Shown here: positions 43,768 through 54,900 of the stretch, piece by piece
Position numbering within the stretch: the first letter of the stretch is position 1
How the letters are laid out: each line of letters starts with the position of its first letter
Origin: Leptodontidium sp. MPI-SDFR-AT-0119
Taxonomy: Eukaryota; Ascomycota; Leotiomycetes; Helotiales; Leptodontidiaceae
NCBI GenBank assembly: GCA_020726505.1
Contig: JAHLEZ010000014.1
Location: 1,798,001 to 1,862,000 of the forward strand
Direction: 5' to 3'
DNA length: 64,000 nt
Made by a program: the position numbers and the translations under genes
The notes under the pieces: generated by a model
Told to the model about the DNA's origin: nothing
Databases searched by the model: none
Seen by the model: the letters and a program-made list of their open reading frames with translations, nothing else

Positions 43768-45650
43768 ATGGGATCCATCGAGACAGGCATGAAAACTGAA
43801 CTGACTCAGTATTCCAACCGTCGTAGCAAGGTCGGAGCCTACGCAGATGATTTGGACGTTGATGCTATCATTGTAGGAGGAGGCTTCGGTATGTACTAAC
43901 ACGACACACTTTCCTTGATTGTCACCTGGAGCATCCAAGAACTGAGATCAAACTCCAGGCGGCGTTTTCTGTCTCAAAACTCTCCGAGAACGAGGCATCC
44001 GGGCTGTGATTTACGAAGCTGGCACCGATCTCGGCGGAACTTGGCGCTGGAATCGCTATCCCGGAGCCCGGGTTGATTCAGAGGTACCTGAATATCAGTT
44101 CTCTTGGCCAGAAGTGTACAAAGATTGGACATGGTCAACCAACTACCCGAACTATGAGGAGCTCCGAGCTTATTTCGACCATGTCGACAAGGTACTCGAT
44201 ATCAAAAAGGATTGCTCGTTCGAAACGGTCGTGACTGGGGCGCAATTCAAGACTTCGGAAGGGAAGTGGCACGTCAATACCGCAGATGGACGTTTAGCAA
44301 AGGCAAAGTACTTTATCGTCGCTGCTGGATTTGTATGCATCCCTAGAACTTGCTTTTCTTGCCACACTCTGACTTCTCGCTCACATCTATCTATAGGCAT
44401 CCAAACGCTACATCCCGCCGTTCAAAGGTCTCGAAAAGTTCAAGGGTGTCGTTCACCACTCTTCTTTCTGGCCAGAAGAAGGCGTCGATGTCAAAGGGAA
44501 GCGAACTGCTGTGATAGGCACGGGCGCCTCTGGAGTCCAAATTGCCCAAGAATGGGGACCCGAAGTTGGTGAGATGAAAGTGTACCAACGGACACCCAAC
44601 CTTGCAGTTCCCATGCAAAAGCGGATGCTCACCCCGGAAGAACAGAATCTCGGGAAGCAGTGGTACTACCGCCTTTACGAGTACCGCGAGAAGTGTTTCG
44701 GTGGATTCCTGTACACCATGTACGAGAAGAATACCTTCGATGACACCCCCGAGGAACGTGACGCATTCTATCACAAGTTGTGGGACTACGGGGGCTTCCG
44801 CTTTTGGCTCGGTAACTACAAAGACATGTTGTACAATGCTGAAGCCAACCAGGAAGCATACAACTTCTGGGCCAAACATATAAGAAATCGAATCGGCGAC
44901 CCCAAGAAACGGGATATTCTGGCTCCATTGAAGATGCCGCACTTCTTCGGCGTGAAGAGACCATGTCTGGAACAGAATTACTTCGAGCAATTCAACAGGC
45001 CCAATGTGGATGTCATTGACATCAAAAACAACCCCATCGCCGAGTTCACTGAGACCGGCATCAGGCTTGAGGACGGCAGCCACGAAGAGTTCGACGTCAT
45101 CGCCATAGCTACAGGTTTTGTCAGTCTCACATTCATATCCAATACCCCAAAATATACGCGTAGCTGCAGCTAACATGAAATAAAGGATATCACCACTGGC
45201 GGCATGACCCACATGGGCCTCAAAAGCATCAACAATACCAATCTCCAAGATGAGTGGAAAGCTGCAGCCAACACCTATCTCGGTTTGACCGTGTCCGGGT
45301 ACCCGAACATGTTCCATCTCTATGGCCCTCACGGCCCAACTCTGCTTTCAAACGGCCCAAGCACCGTTGAAGTTCAGGGTCGGTGGATCGTCGACTGCAT
45401 CCAGAAGATCGAACGCCAGAACATCAAGTACATCAACCCCACCACGGAAGCCACCAAGGCGTGGAAGAAGCGCATCAACGACCTCAGCAATGCGAGTTTG
45501 TTTCCCACCACGAAATCGACATACATGGGTGGAAGCATGCCTGGTAAGGCTTTTGAGCAGGTCAACTATGCTGGTGGCATTCCGAACTATGTTGTCGAAT
45601 GTCGGGAGGCGTTGGATGCTTGGAAGGGGTTTGATATTGTGAAAGCATAA
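43768..45650 (+). CDS. Baeyer-Villiger monooxygenase (flavin-dependent, type I)
   Basis: Four exons (43768-43888, 43959-44332, 44397-45119, 45186-45650) sum to 1683 nt, 560 residues. The FAD Rossmann motif GGGFGG is at about 37-42, followed by YEAGTDLGGTWRWNRYPGAR. The Baeyer-Villiger fingerprint FxGxxxHxxxW is FKGVVHHSSFWP at 180-191. The NADPH Rossmann motif is VIGTGASG (about 204-211), and ATGFDITTGG follows at about 403-412. Length matches cyclohexanone/phenylacetone monooxygenases (about 540-560). The enzyme inserts an oxygen atom next to a carbonyl, making an ester or lactone from a ketone with NADPH and O2. It is probably cytosolic. A long antisense open frame over the third exon is a codon-bias shadow. 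Confidence 0.93.
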
Positions 45651-47045
45651 ATTCCATTTCCTTTACTTGTCGCAATTCACTGTCCTGTATCTAAGTTGTT
45701 ACTTTCAAGACTTTGAACTTTTCTTTGATGACAATTTTGGAATTTAGAATCGTAGCATTGCGAGCATTTGAATCCCTAAACTAAGCCACAATGACCGTGG
45801 TACTTGCATCCGCCAATGCCACAATGACACTGCAAAACAACTGAAGGGTCGTGTGAAAGAGCATCATCATGATCTTCAATCTCTGTAGTAGCCGCCAATC
45901 CCAGCACAGGGGAAATGTTTTTTTGCAGACGCGAGAGCGGGAGTCTGGAGGCACATCTTAGGCGAGCCTAGCGTCTACTCACCTGTCTCGGCTTAACGTC
46001 GGCCGAAAATCGCCAAAATCTTGGTCTACGTATGTAGTCAAATAAGACAGTCACACTTCGGCTGTAATGGTCACAAACTCGAAGGAGATATCAACATCCC
46101 TCACTCTCCCAGCCATTTCTGCTTCTCTCACGAGTCGCAACCACCAACAGTGCCCAGTCCGAACATGGCGGTAGCTTCCCACTCGTGCAGGCAACTCACG
46201 ATGCTGGCGGGGTTCTAAGCAATGAAGTACACCGATCTAGGGAGGTTTGACTCTGCAAATCGAACTTCACCGTGGTGTGGCGGTATTGGATTACATTCGT
46301 TGGTTTGGTTTGGCTGGTGGGTATGGGTTGAGCGTCAACTTCATTTTTTTTGCGTTTTTTTTTTCTCTTCGCAAAGGACCATTTCGGCTCCCGAGAAGTT
46401 GCTGTGCTGTGTGGGTCACTCACTGGGTTAGCGAGCCGGTGTTTTGACCTGGACGAAAGATGATGGCTGGATGGATAGATATCCTTTATACTTTTTGTCG
46501 ACTCATTAAATGTGCTTTCTCCCCAATCTTTGGATTATCAAATGCTTCTTCTCCTTGCATGCATGCATGTACTGTACTCGTTACTACATTGATACTACAG
46601 CTATGAACTGAGAAAGGTAATAGATGCCCGTTCGCGATATCGTCCACTTCCAGGTCCACGCAGTCTTCCTCCAACCCAACTTCTAACAAACACCTCTTCA
46701 TCTCAATCCCAGTGACAATAATAGAAGCCCCGCCTCATTTAATACTTAGAGATGAAGAAATGCCCATCTAAGTCTCATCTCTGAACTGTCCTTACAGTTG
46801 ATGGGGCAGGTCTAGTACTGGCCGAGCAGGGTTCTAAATGACCTCATGACTTCGCGAACCGTGACCAAATCTACGTCGCGTCAGCCACAGGGCGCGTCCC
46901 CCAACCCGACTCCAACCTCTAACAAACCTCTGCCTTCACACACCCCATACTGTAATACTCTACTCCACATTATCATCTTCAAGTCGAAGACTCTACAACT
47001 AACAAATTCTCAGCACATCAAAGAGCACAAGAAACTGCAACGAAA
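45651..47045. other. Spacer between monooxygenase and alkyltransferase genes
   Basis: About 1.4 kb with no convincing gene. It has T-runs near 46345-46363 and an ATGCATGCATG stretch at about 46558-46568. The right part is the alkyltransferase promoter. Confidence 0.4.
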
Positions 47046-48143
47046 ATGGCAACCCACCAACCCACCCTCGAAGAACTCCAAAACGAATGGAAGATTATGT
47101 ACCAGCAAACTCTCCCCCAAGCAGCGAAATCTAAATCGCCCTCTCAGGTAAATTCTCCTTCTTCCCTCCCCTCCCATTCCATCCCACCTATCAACCCATC
47201 CACTCTTCCATCCATCCATACTCACAAACCCCTACAGCCAACCTGGCCAGTCCAACTCGACCACTGCTTCGCACGTATAATCCTCGACACCAAAATCGGC
47301 ATCTCCTCACCCTGGACGAGCGTTCTCAAAAGCCCCGCATACAATAACATGTCGCGCGAGCAGCTAGAAAGCTGTATCCAGCTTGCGAGGGAGATTTTAG
47401 ATGGGGATGTGGATTTGGTGGAGTTGGATGAGAGGAGTTTATTGATCAGGGGGAAGAAGGGGAAAGGGAAGGGACAGGGAGGCGAGAAGAGGAAAGCTGG
47501 AGCGGAGAATGAGGGAGCGGCGGATTTGAGTATGGAGAGTGAGTCGAAGAGGATGAAGATTCCATCTCTAGTTGGCTCTGAATTGGGAACGGAATCCTCG
47601 TCCGAGCCAGCAGCTATCAAAGTAACGGAGCCGCCATTGGATCCAGAGCCAAGCCTAGAGCTAGAGGCAAATTCGAAGAAGAACAAAATATCCCCTTCAA
47701 AACCAAACCCCAAATCAACTTCAGACTCAACAAGCAAAACCTCCCGATCTACATCTGCGTCTATATCAAGGAAGGAAGATCTAACACCCTACCTCAAGAA
47801 AATCGCCATCTCCACCAAAACAACCTTCCAGAAGCGAGTCCTCACAACCCTCTGCCAAGTTCCCCGCGGCCGCTACACCACCTACGGTAGTATAGCGAAA
47901 CACCTCTCATCCTCCGCTCGCGCGGTCGGGAACGCATTGAGGAACAACCCTTTCGCGCCTCAGGTGCCGTGTCATAGGGTTCTGGCTACTGGTGGGGGTC
48001 TGGGCGGGTTCCATGGGAGTTGGGGGAGGAAGGGGGAAGAGGGCTTGCATGATGAGAAGAAGAGGATGTTGTTGAGGGAGGAAGGTGTGAGGTTTGATGG
48101 GAAGGGGAAGGTTGTTGGGGCGCCTTGGGAGGGGTTTACTTGA
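47046..48143 (+). CDS. O6-alkylguanine-DNA alkyltransferase-domain protein
   Basis: Two exons (47046-47147, 47238-48143) sum to 1008 nt, 335 residues. The 90-nt intron is in frame. The C-terminal domain (about 220-320) has TTFQKRVLTTLCQVPRGRYT, YGSIAKHLSSSARAVGNALR and the acceptor-Cys motif NNPFAPQVPCHRV (Cys about 279), so the Tyr, Arg finger and Cys of the Ada/MGMT family are present. The protein is longer than usual because residues about 105-220 form a Lys/Glu/Ser-rich linker. The N-terminal part has a short segment (DHCFARIILDTKIG, then SREQLESCIQLAREIL) I do not recognise as the standard MGMT N-domain. It should repair O6-methylguanine by suicidal transfer to Cys, in the nucleus. It is convergent with the regulator at 48237, 93 bp apart. 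Confidence 0.88.
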   Translation: MATHQPTLEELQNEWKIMYQQTLPQAAKSKSPSQVNSPSSLPSHSIPPINPSTLPSIHTHKPLQPTWPVQLDHCFARIILDTKIGISSPWTSVLKSPAYNNMSREQLESCIQLAREILDGDVDLVELDERSLLIRGKKGKGKGQGGEKRKAGAENEGAADLSMESESKRMKIPSLVGSELGTESSSEPAAIKVTEPPLDPEPSLELEANSKKNKISPSKPNPKSTSDSTSKTSRSTSASISRKEDLTPYLKKIAISTKTTFQKRVLTTLCQVPRGRYTTYGSIAKHLSSSARAVGNALRNNPFAPQVPCHRVLATGGGLGGFHGSWGRKGEEGLHDEKKRMLLREEGVRFDGKGKVVGAPWEGFT

Positions 48144-48236
48144 TTGAAAACTGGCCATGAAATGGTATAAACATGTCACAATGCCTGATGTTTACAGTAA
48201 TTTGTCTGGACTTTGTGTTTCTTGTGTATCTCTACA

Positions 48237-50095
48237 TCATCCCTCGCTGACAAAGTAATACCGCAGACTGTCTCTATGTGTAGTATTCTCTCCAACACCA
48301 CGGATACAATGGAGATGCAAAGACCGCTTCTCCTGATCCGCAATCACCCCGCTCAGCCGTGCGCGTGCCCATTCGGGTATGTATGCCGTTTCAACGCCGT
48401 CCTCTTCTACTTCCATCAGGAACCGGGCGATGTCTGCTGAAGTCTGGGAATGCCATTGGGCTTCTCGCCAGGGTCGGATGCAGAGGAGTTCTATAGCTTC
48501 TCGGCGGAGGGTTCGGTCTCGACAGCTCATTGCTGGGGTCATGAGAGGATATATGAGGCCCACTGAGTTGAGTATTAGCATTTCTTCTAAAAAGGCTATC
48601 GCAATACAAGGAACCGAACAAGCCAAACTCACTGTCAAAACTAAATGCCCCACCAGCAAAGAACCTATCCACATGCCGATGTTTAAGAACCACGTCCGCC
48701 AGAGTAACAATCTGACTAAACTCCGACATGAACGTGTCATATACCAGCTCGCTCTTCGACAGATGTCCAGCCAGACGAACCGTCATTGTTAAAGACTGGA
48801 TCTTCAAGAGTAGGAAACGGATGGATTCCACGCGCTCGATATTCCGAAGCGCGACGCGGAACATGGGCTCGAAAGCTAATGCCCACCGTCTGTTCTCTGC
48901 GGCGTACATCTCCTGCTCGACTTGTAGCTCATCCGGTGCGTCGCGAAGCCAGGAGGAAATGTCCTTCGGTAGATTCTCCTCGCCGCTTGATGATTGTCCT
49001 AGATCGTGCGAGAACTTGAGGAAGGCGGATCGATCAGCGAGAGCATAGCCCATGAAGTGATACGTCCTCCTCATCAAGAGATCTAGATACAGCCGCGCTT
49101 GCTCTAGACTCGTGAATAGTTCTGGCATGTCTTTGATGCTCGCACTTCCTTCTTGTTTAAGCCGCGTGTGTTCACTAGGGGTTCGCGCGTCGTACATGGC
49201 CATGACTTGGAGTTCCATGCGGTGGTACTGCTGTACTATCTCGTCCTCGATGATGTTTGGGATAGGTGAGAACATTCCGTTCGGTTCCTTTTCGTCTGGT
49301 GTGTCACTTCGCAGCTCTTCCATCAATCTTAACCCGTTTTGCGCGTGCTCAAGAGCGTTCGAGTAGCGGTATTGCATGTTCTCGATGCATACCACTAGTA
49401 GACACACTATCATCGCTGTGCGTCTCACTTCCTCTCTTCCCATCAAAGACATCTTCCCCTTGGCTCCTTCTAGAAATTTGTCATAGTGCTCGAGAGCAAA
49501 AGCTCGAACTGACGATGCGACAGGATAATGTCCACCAAGTGCCATGGAAGCTTTCCCCCTGTCTGAAATCGGTACAGTTCTCGGGTCCCTCAACGACCTA
49601 TTCAGTGCACCGATGGCAATGATCGCATGCCGGATGAACGGTTGATTCTGTCCTGCTTGTAGCAGCAGTTGATGCCATATCGAGCGATTCGATGAAGACA
49701 GCTGAGGAGCAACCTCTTCGCAGTAAAGCCTGAAGCAGCAGAACTCATCTTGACTACTGAAAACCCGGATGACAGGATCTCTCTTCGGGGTAGAATTTCG
49801 GACGACTGCAGAGCTGGCAGATCTATTGACAGGAGGTCTCTTCTGGGTCTGCTCGCCTTGAGCCGGCTCGTAACCATCACAGTACCCCTCGCCGAACTTC
49901 TGGCATCGAAGACATTGCGGCCTCGTCTCGTCACATTTGACTCTGCGTATCTAGACGAAGTCAGCAGAGGAGGAAGATGCAGTCTGACCATGCTCGGGTC
50001 CTGACCTTACAGGTAACACAGCCAGTTTTGACTTTCGGTTTCTTCGCCCTCTTCCTATTCGATTCTCGAGATGTACTCGCAGCGTTCAACATCAT
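48237..50095 (-). CDS. Zn2Cys6 transcription factor, fungal-specific
   Basis: Three exons (50006-50095, 48633-49950, 48237-48562) sum to 1734 nt, 577 residues. A basic N-terminus (SNRKRAKKPKVKTG) precedes a canonical Zn2Cys6 motif with Cys at 26, 29, 36, 43, 46 and 54 (CVTCKIRRVKCDETRPQC LRCQKFGEGYC). The intron between the second Cys and KIRR is in the position common to this class. The remainder fits the DUF3468-like fungal regulator group (DEFCCFRLYCEEVAPQL, IWHQLLLQAGQNQPFIRHA, and a C-terminal MSCRDRTLRREAIELL block). No target gene is evident; the neighbours are a DNA-repair gene and a ribosomal protein. No CGG palindrome cluster like that of the 40-kb module was seen nearby. Confidence 0.9.
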
Positions 50096-50884
50096 CGTAC
50101 AACTTCGCAAGAGTAAGAAAGTAAGAGCAGAAAACAGGCGTCAGCCGCTGAAGAAAATCAGCAGGCATCTGGCAAGGGACACCAAGTATGTATCCAGAAC
50201 GATCTTTTTTGCCACTCGCAAGAGCTAATGGACATAAAGATAAGGTACAGCTAGTTCCACGAAGAGAAGACTACCAAATAGGAGGACCATGCTAACTATA
50301 GCCACTAACACTGCCACTGGAATGTAAGAATCGCGGGTAGAGCCATCTCGACCGGGGAGGGAAGAGTAATAAGTCCGAGCCACCGTAGGGCTGGAGTCAT
50401 CGTAACGTCAGCCAATCATCCGACTTCACAGTGCCCCTGGTGATTGGCTTCAGTGCCTGCACAGTAGGTAGAGAGTAAGATTTGGGGGCCTGGAAGCTTC
50501 CTAGGGCTTAGCGACAGAAATTGGTCGTTGAGCTGAAGGTTGGCATGTTGAACAGAATGCCGATCAGCTGAACAGGACAATGTAAGGAATTTAATATTGA
50601 TCCAAATAGCATCACCACGAGAAACACATTGCAGATATTTGATAAAATGTTTTGCGTGGGTATTTAGAATGCGCAGATGTCGACATCTTTAAGTCCAGTT
50701 GATTTGTTGTTTAGATGTTGTTGAACCCCTGAAAGAGCCGACCGGGTGGATTCCATCTGGCAGTGGAGGTGCACGTACAGTCCAGCCTCGCAGCCTGAGG
50801 CGTCACAAAATTTCAAGATCCATCAACCAGAACCTTGAGGTCTCCTTCGCAAGTGAGCTTCTCAAGCACAATCAAGCACACACA
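50096..50884. promoter_or_regulatory. Divergent promoter region, Zn2Cys6 gene / bL33m
   Basis: About 790 bp between two starts facing away. No TATA, repeat or other gene was recognised. Confidence 0.35.
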
Positions 50885-51337
50885 ATGGCAAAGAAAGGTA
50901 ACGGACCCACCGATTTCCAAGTTCCCTTGCTAACGCCCATCAGTCAAATCCCGCACAATTGCCGTCAGGCTGGTGTCTATGGCCCTGACCGGATACTACA
51001 AAACCCTCGTACGACCGCGTCTACATCGACCTCTGAGCATGCTGAAATACGACCCCGTTGGTACGTTGCAAACATACATTCCATCTCTGGAGCTCGCAAT
51101 TGATTGGGATGACCGCATTGAGCCTCTGTTAGTTTGGGTTCTGGGGGAAGTGAGATTGGAGGACGAATTTAGCTGGGGCCTTGGGAACAAGATTCAGGAC
51201 GGCAGTCGAAGGCTACTAGCTTTGATACTTCGGGAACTAGCTCTTGTGGATTGGAAGATACAGAGGTTGTGCTAACGGTTGTATCTGTAGTTCGAAAGAA
51301 GGTCCTATTTCTCGAACAGAAACGTGGTGGGAGGTAG
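50885..51337 (+). CDS. MRPL39: Mitochondrial large-subunit ribosomal protein bL33m
   Basis: Three exons (50885-50897, 50944-51060, 51291-51337) sum to 177 nt, 58 residues, the usual size of bL33. The sequence runs [20 protein letters not shown], then [18 protein letters not shown] and [17 protein letters not shown], the family pattern. It is a component of the mitochondrial 54S subunit. The second intron (51061-51290) is 230 nt, about three to five times longer than other introns in this window, and the exon-2 frame stays open for 71 codons into it. The gene symbol follows the yeast orthologue of bL33m. The first exon has only 13 coding bases. Confidence 0.88.
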
Positions 51338-51989
51338 TCAACAGTCTCAGAACTCGACACACACGGCAATGGGCACTTCGTCAGGTGCATGCATTCACGA
51401 TATTGAGGGAATATCACCGAACCAGAGAGAGAATACTCGCATTGTACATTCGCATGGGATTTGTACGAGAAGTTGGGGGCGTTTTGGGATACATCACAGG
51501 GACCGAACTTTGGTGTACAATTATAAGATCGGCAAATTTCCACAGCAAGTTCAGATGCGGTGGTGGCAGGACACATGATAGCGCCAGTAAATTAGCAAAA
51601 ATTCCGCCTAAATCATGTCTCCTTCAGCAGCAATACCCATACAAGTTCCAGCTACATTGATGCAATGCACCTCGTGTGCCATATTCTTAATAGCTCCCAT
51701 TATGTCATCCCGCGTCCACTCCTTTCCCTCTTTCATCCATAGCAGAAAGCAAACAAACATGGCCAGTGTAATGTCTTTAAATATGGTATGAGTAGCAAAA
51801 TAAGCAAGCAGCACAGGTGGTCGCCAGACCAAATTCGAAATCTTGCAAGCAAAAACAGCCAGACAAGCCATAGAAGGGGGGGGAATGGTGTGTTCAAAAT
51901 GGAAAGCAATGACAACACTCTGTATCAAATGACCCTTCAAACCACCTTGCTATTGCCCTGAGAATCCGGGATTTCCTTTGAATGAACTC
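51338..51989. other. Convergent 3' spacer
   Basis: About 650 bp between the bL33m stop (plus) and the coiled-coil gene stop (minus). Open frames here have no recognisable domain. Confidence 0.4.
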
Positions 51990-54900
51990 TTATCTCGATG
52001 AAGCCCTACGCTTTGGTGCACTATTTGAACCTTGACCATCATATTGTCTCTTTGCCTTGTAATTCTTCTCGGAACGGGCAATGGGAGTAGGCGCAGGTGA
52101 TTTTTGCTTTTCAATCTGAGCTGCTGCTTGCTGCTTACTGTTCTGAGATGTAGTGTTTGATGGCTCAACACGATTACCACTCTTGAAACCTCGAATCTTA
52201 TGCACCGACGGGGTTAGGCGAGGACCCCTCGGAGTTCCTTCCTTTCTGCTTTGGGCTTCGATTTTCGAATTCTCGATAGCAACGTGCGGATTCTGGGTAT
52301 ACTTCATACTGGACTTCTTGAGCTTTTGGCTGTCGGACTTGAAATTCCCCCGGGAAGAACTGTGCTCCTGTGGCGACTCTCTGGGTGCTTTGTTGGAATA
52401 CAACGATGCAGCTGGAGTACCCTGCCCAGTGGCCATCGAAGTTATTTGGGCTGTCGCAGTTTTATTGGCCTCATCGCCGATTGAAGTGATCATAACAAGG
52501 GATTCCATGTCACTGAGGGGACTTGAGCTTGCCAAATTTAACGCTGAGAAGGGTTTGATGGAGTGTCCGGAGGTTTGTGAGGCTGATACTAGTTGCTGGG
52601 GACTGTGCCGATGAACAAATCTTGAGCCACCAATGCTCTCAATTGGTCGCACCTGAGGTGTAGCCATACTGTTGGCTACATGGGAAGACTGGCCTGGACC
52701 GCTGGACTGGAAAAAGGGTTTGTGCCCAGCATTTTTAGCTACTGCGTAGCGCGTAACCTCAGACGTTCCCAAGTTGGAGTTGTTTCTGGGTGTTATAGTC
52801 GTCCCCTTCTGCGGCTGATTCTTTGTTTGGTGTACGGTGGATCTGAATGAAATTTCATCCTCCTCCTGTGGCATGTTTTGCTCCAATGTTGGCAGAAGGG
52901 GGTTTGTGTCGGCAGATTCTCGTCGTAGCTTGGCCTTGCTTGAAGTTTGCTGCTGCCGAGCCGCAACTTTAGTCAGGTCGTCAATCGTGTTGTGCAGAGC
53001 TGCATTCTCCTCGGCCAGATCGTATTTCTCTATTTCCAACGCACTAACGTTGCGAATCTTCGTCTCAATTCGTAGCTGTTCCTCATTTGCAGCATTTACG
53101 GTGTGCGGGAGCTGTTTCACAGCAAATTCGAGCCTGGAGTTGGCTTCCTTTGTGGCAATCTTGATAGAATTCAGCTCTTGGGAGAACTCCCGGGGTATCT
53201 TCCCGCTTGGAGCTCTCTCAATCAACTGCTGAACCTGTGCTATTTGCTCCTTTGTCTTCTGAATGTACTCGGCTCGTCCGTCCTCCTGGATGCTTGCTCG
53301 ATAGTTATGGTCCTCAAGCTGTGCCTGAACCTCTTGTAGCTTCTGCTTGGTTTGTCTAAGCTCTGATTCCTTCTCTTGATATCTTTGTTTAGCGATGTTG
53401 ACCTGTGACTCAAGCTTCGCCTTTATTGTTTCCTTCTGTGATTCAGCCTTCTTGGCGAGTTTCTGGCATGCCGATTTGATTTCTTCTTCTTTGGCAGCCA
53501 TGTACTTGTCTCGTTCCTCGTTGATAGTTTCGATGGTCTTTTGGGCATTATTGAGCTTTTGCTCAAAGTCTTTGATCTGTTGATCTTTGCGAGCAGCAAC
53601 GTCACTAACAGCCTTGGCTTTATCCCTGGCTTTGGATACCTCCTCGTTGACAGCCTTGAGTTGACTCTCAATAGTGTTCTTAGCGCTCTCGAGCTCTTGG
53701 ATTCTAGCTTTCAGACGGGGGTCCTCTTTTAGCACCGTACGAGCGGCTGTCAGCTCGCCCTCCCTGTTTCTCAGCTGGTCCTGACAATCGGCAAGCTCTC
53801 TACGAATTTCCTCGAGTTGTCGCGTCAAACTCTGTGCCTCATGTTCGCGGGCAGTCTTATCAGCAGTCAAGGATTCGTTGACCTTCTCGAGGCTTGAGAT
53901 CCGTTCATTGTATCGGCTTTTGACATCTCCGTCAAGACAGAGTTGGCGCACCGTCTTTTTAAGCTCCTCCAGAGTTTGTGTCGTAGCTTCTTTGAAAGAA
54001 GCTTGTCCAGCGTCTGAGCTTTGCTCCCTGCTTTCAAGTCTTTAAATCACTCAATTAGCACATAATCGAAAGCTATTAAATAGAGGATAGAGTCACCTGG
54101 AGAAAAGATCCTCGATGACTTTGACCATTGAAGCTGGTGTCTCCGGTTGATTAGCCCTCAACTCGGTAACAAGAGCAGCAACTTCATCAATCCTAACATC
54201 TGTAAGCTAAGATGATGGAAGCCATGGTCATGGACTCACTTTGAAGTTGCTGTGTTTTCCGCATTCAGAATGTTGACCAGTACACCATCGTCTTTCTGAA
54301 GTTGTTCGGATATCGCGTTAGGGAGCTGCTTCAACTGCTCAACCAGTTCTCTACAGACTGTGGCTTGAGCTTCGAGCTGCTTCTCAAGCTGTTCTTTGTA
54401 GCGAGCGCCACAAGCCAGGTCGTGAGCTTTTCGGTCGACATCAGCCTTCAAAGATTTATTTGTTTTCGTTTCTATGCGGTGTCAGCATATGGGGACCAGT
54501 AATATTTGCTCCCAACTAACCTATATCAAGAGCTACTTTAAAGCCGGTGTTATCTTGGTGGAGCTTCTTGTTGACCTCTTCGAGTCTCTCCTTTTGTTTC
54601 CACACTGCATCGATTAGTTGATTGAGACAGCAAAAGACGGAAATAACTTGCCGATTGAGAGCCGTCTGATTTCTCCTTCGAGCTCTTTGTTCTGATTCGA
54701 CACTAGAAAGCGTTAGAACGCCTAAGTTATCTCAGAAATCAAATTCGCTTACACCTCTGAAGTTCCTCTGCCGAAACTTTCAGATCTTTGGCCTCTTGGA
54801 TCGCATTTTGGATCTTCTCCAAAATCAACCCGTCCTTGTGTGCCTTTAGAAGATCACATGAGTCGTTCTGGATCTTAGCTGCCTTAGTAATCAACCATTT

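Noticed and set aside
44391..45332. Minus-strand frame of 313 codons opposite the monooxygenase
   Set aside because: It is the mirror of codon bias in a well-supported sense gene and crosses its introns without need.
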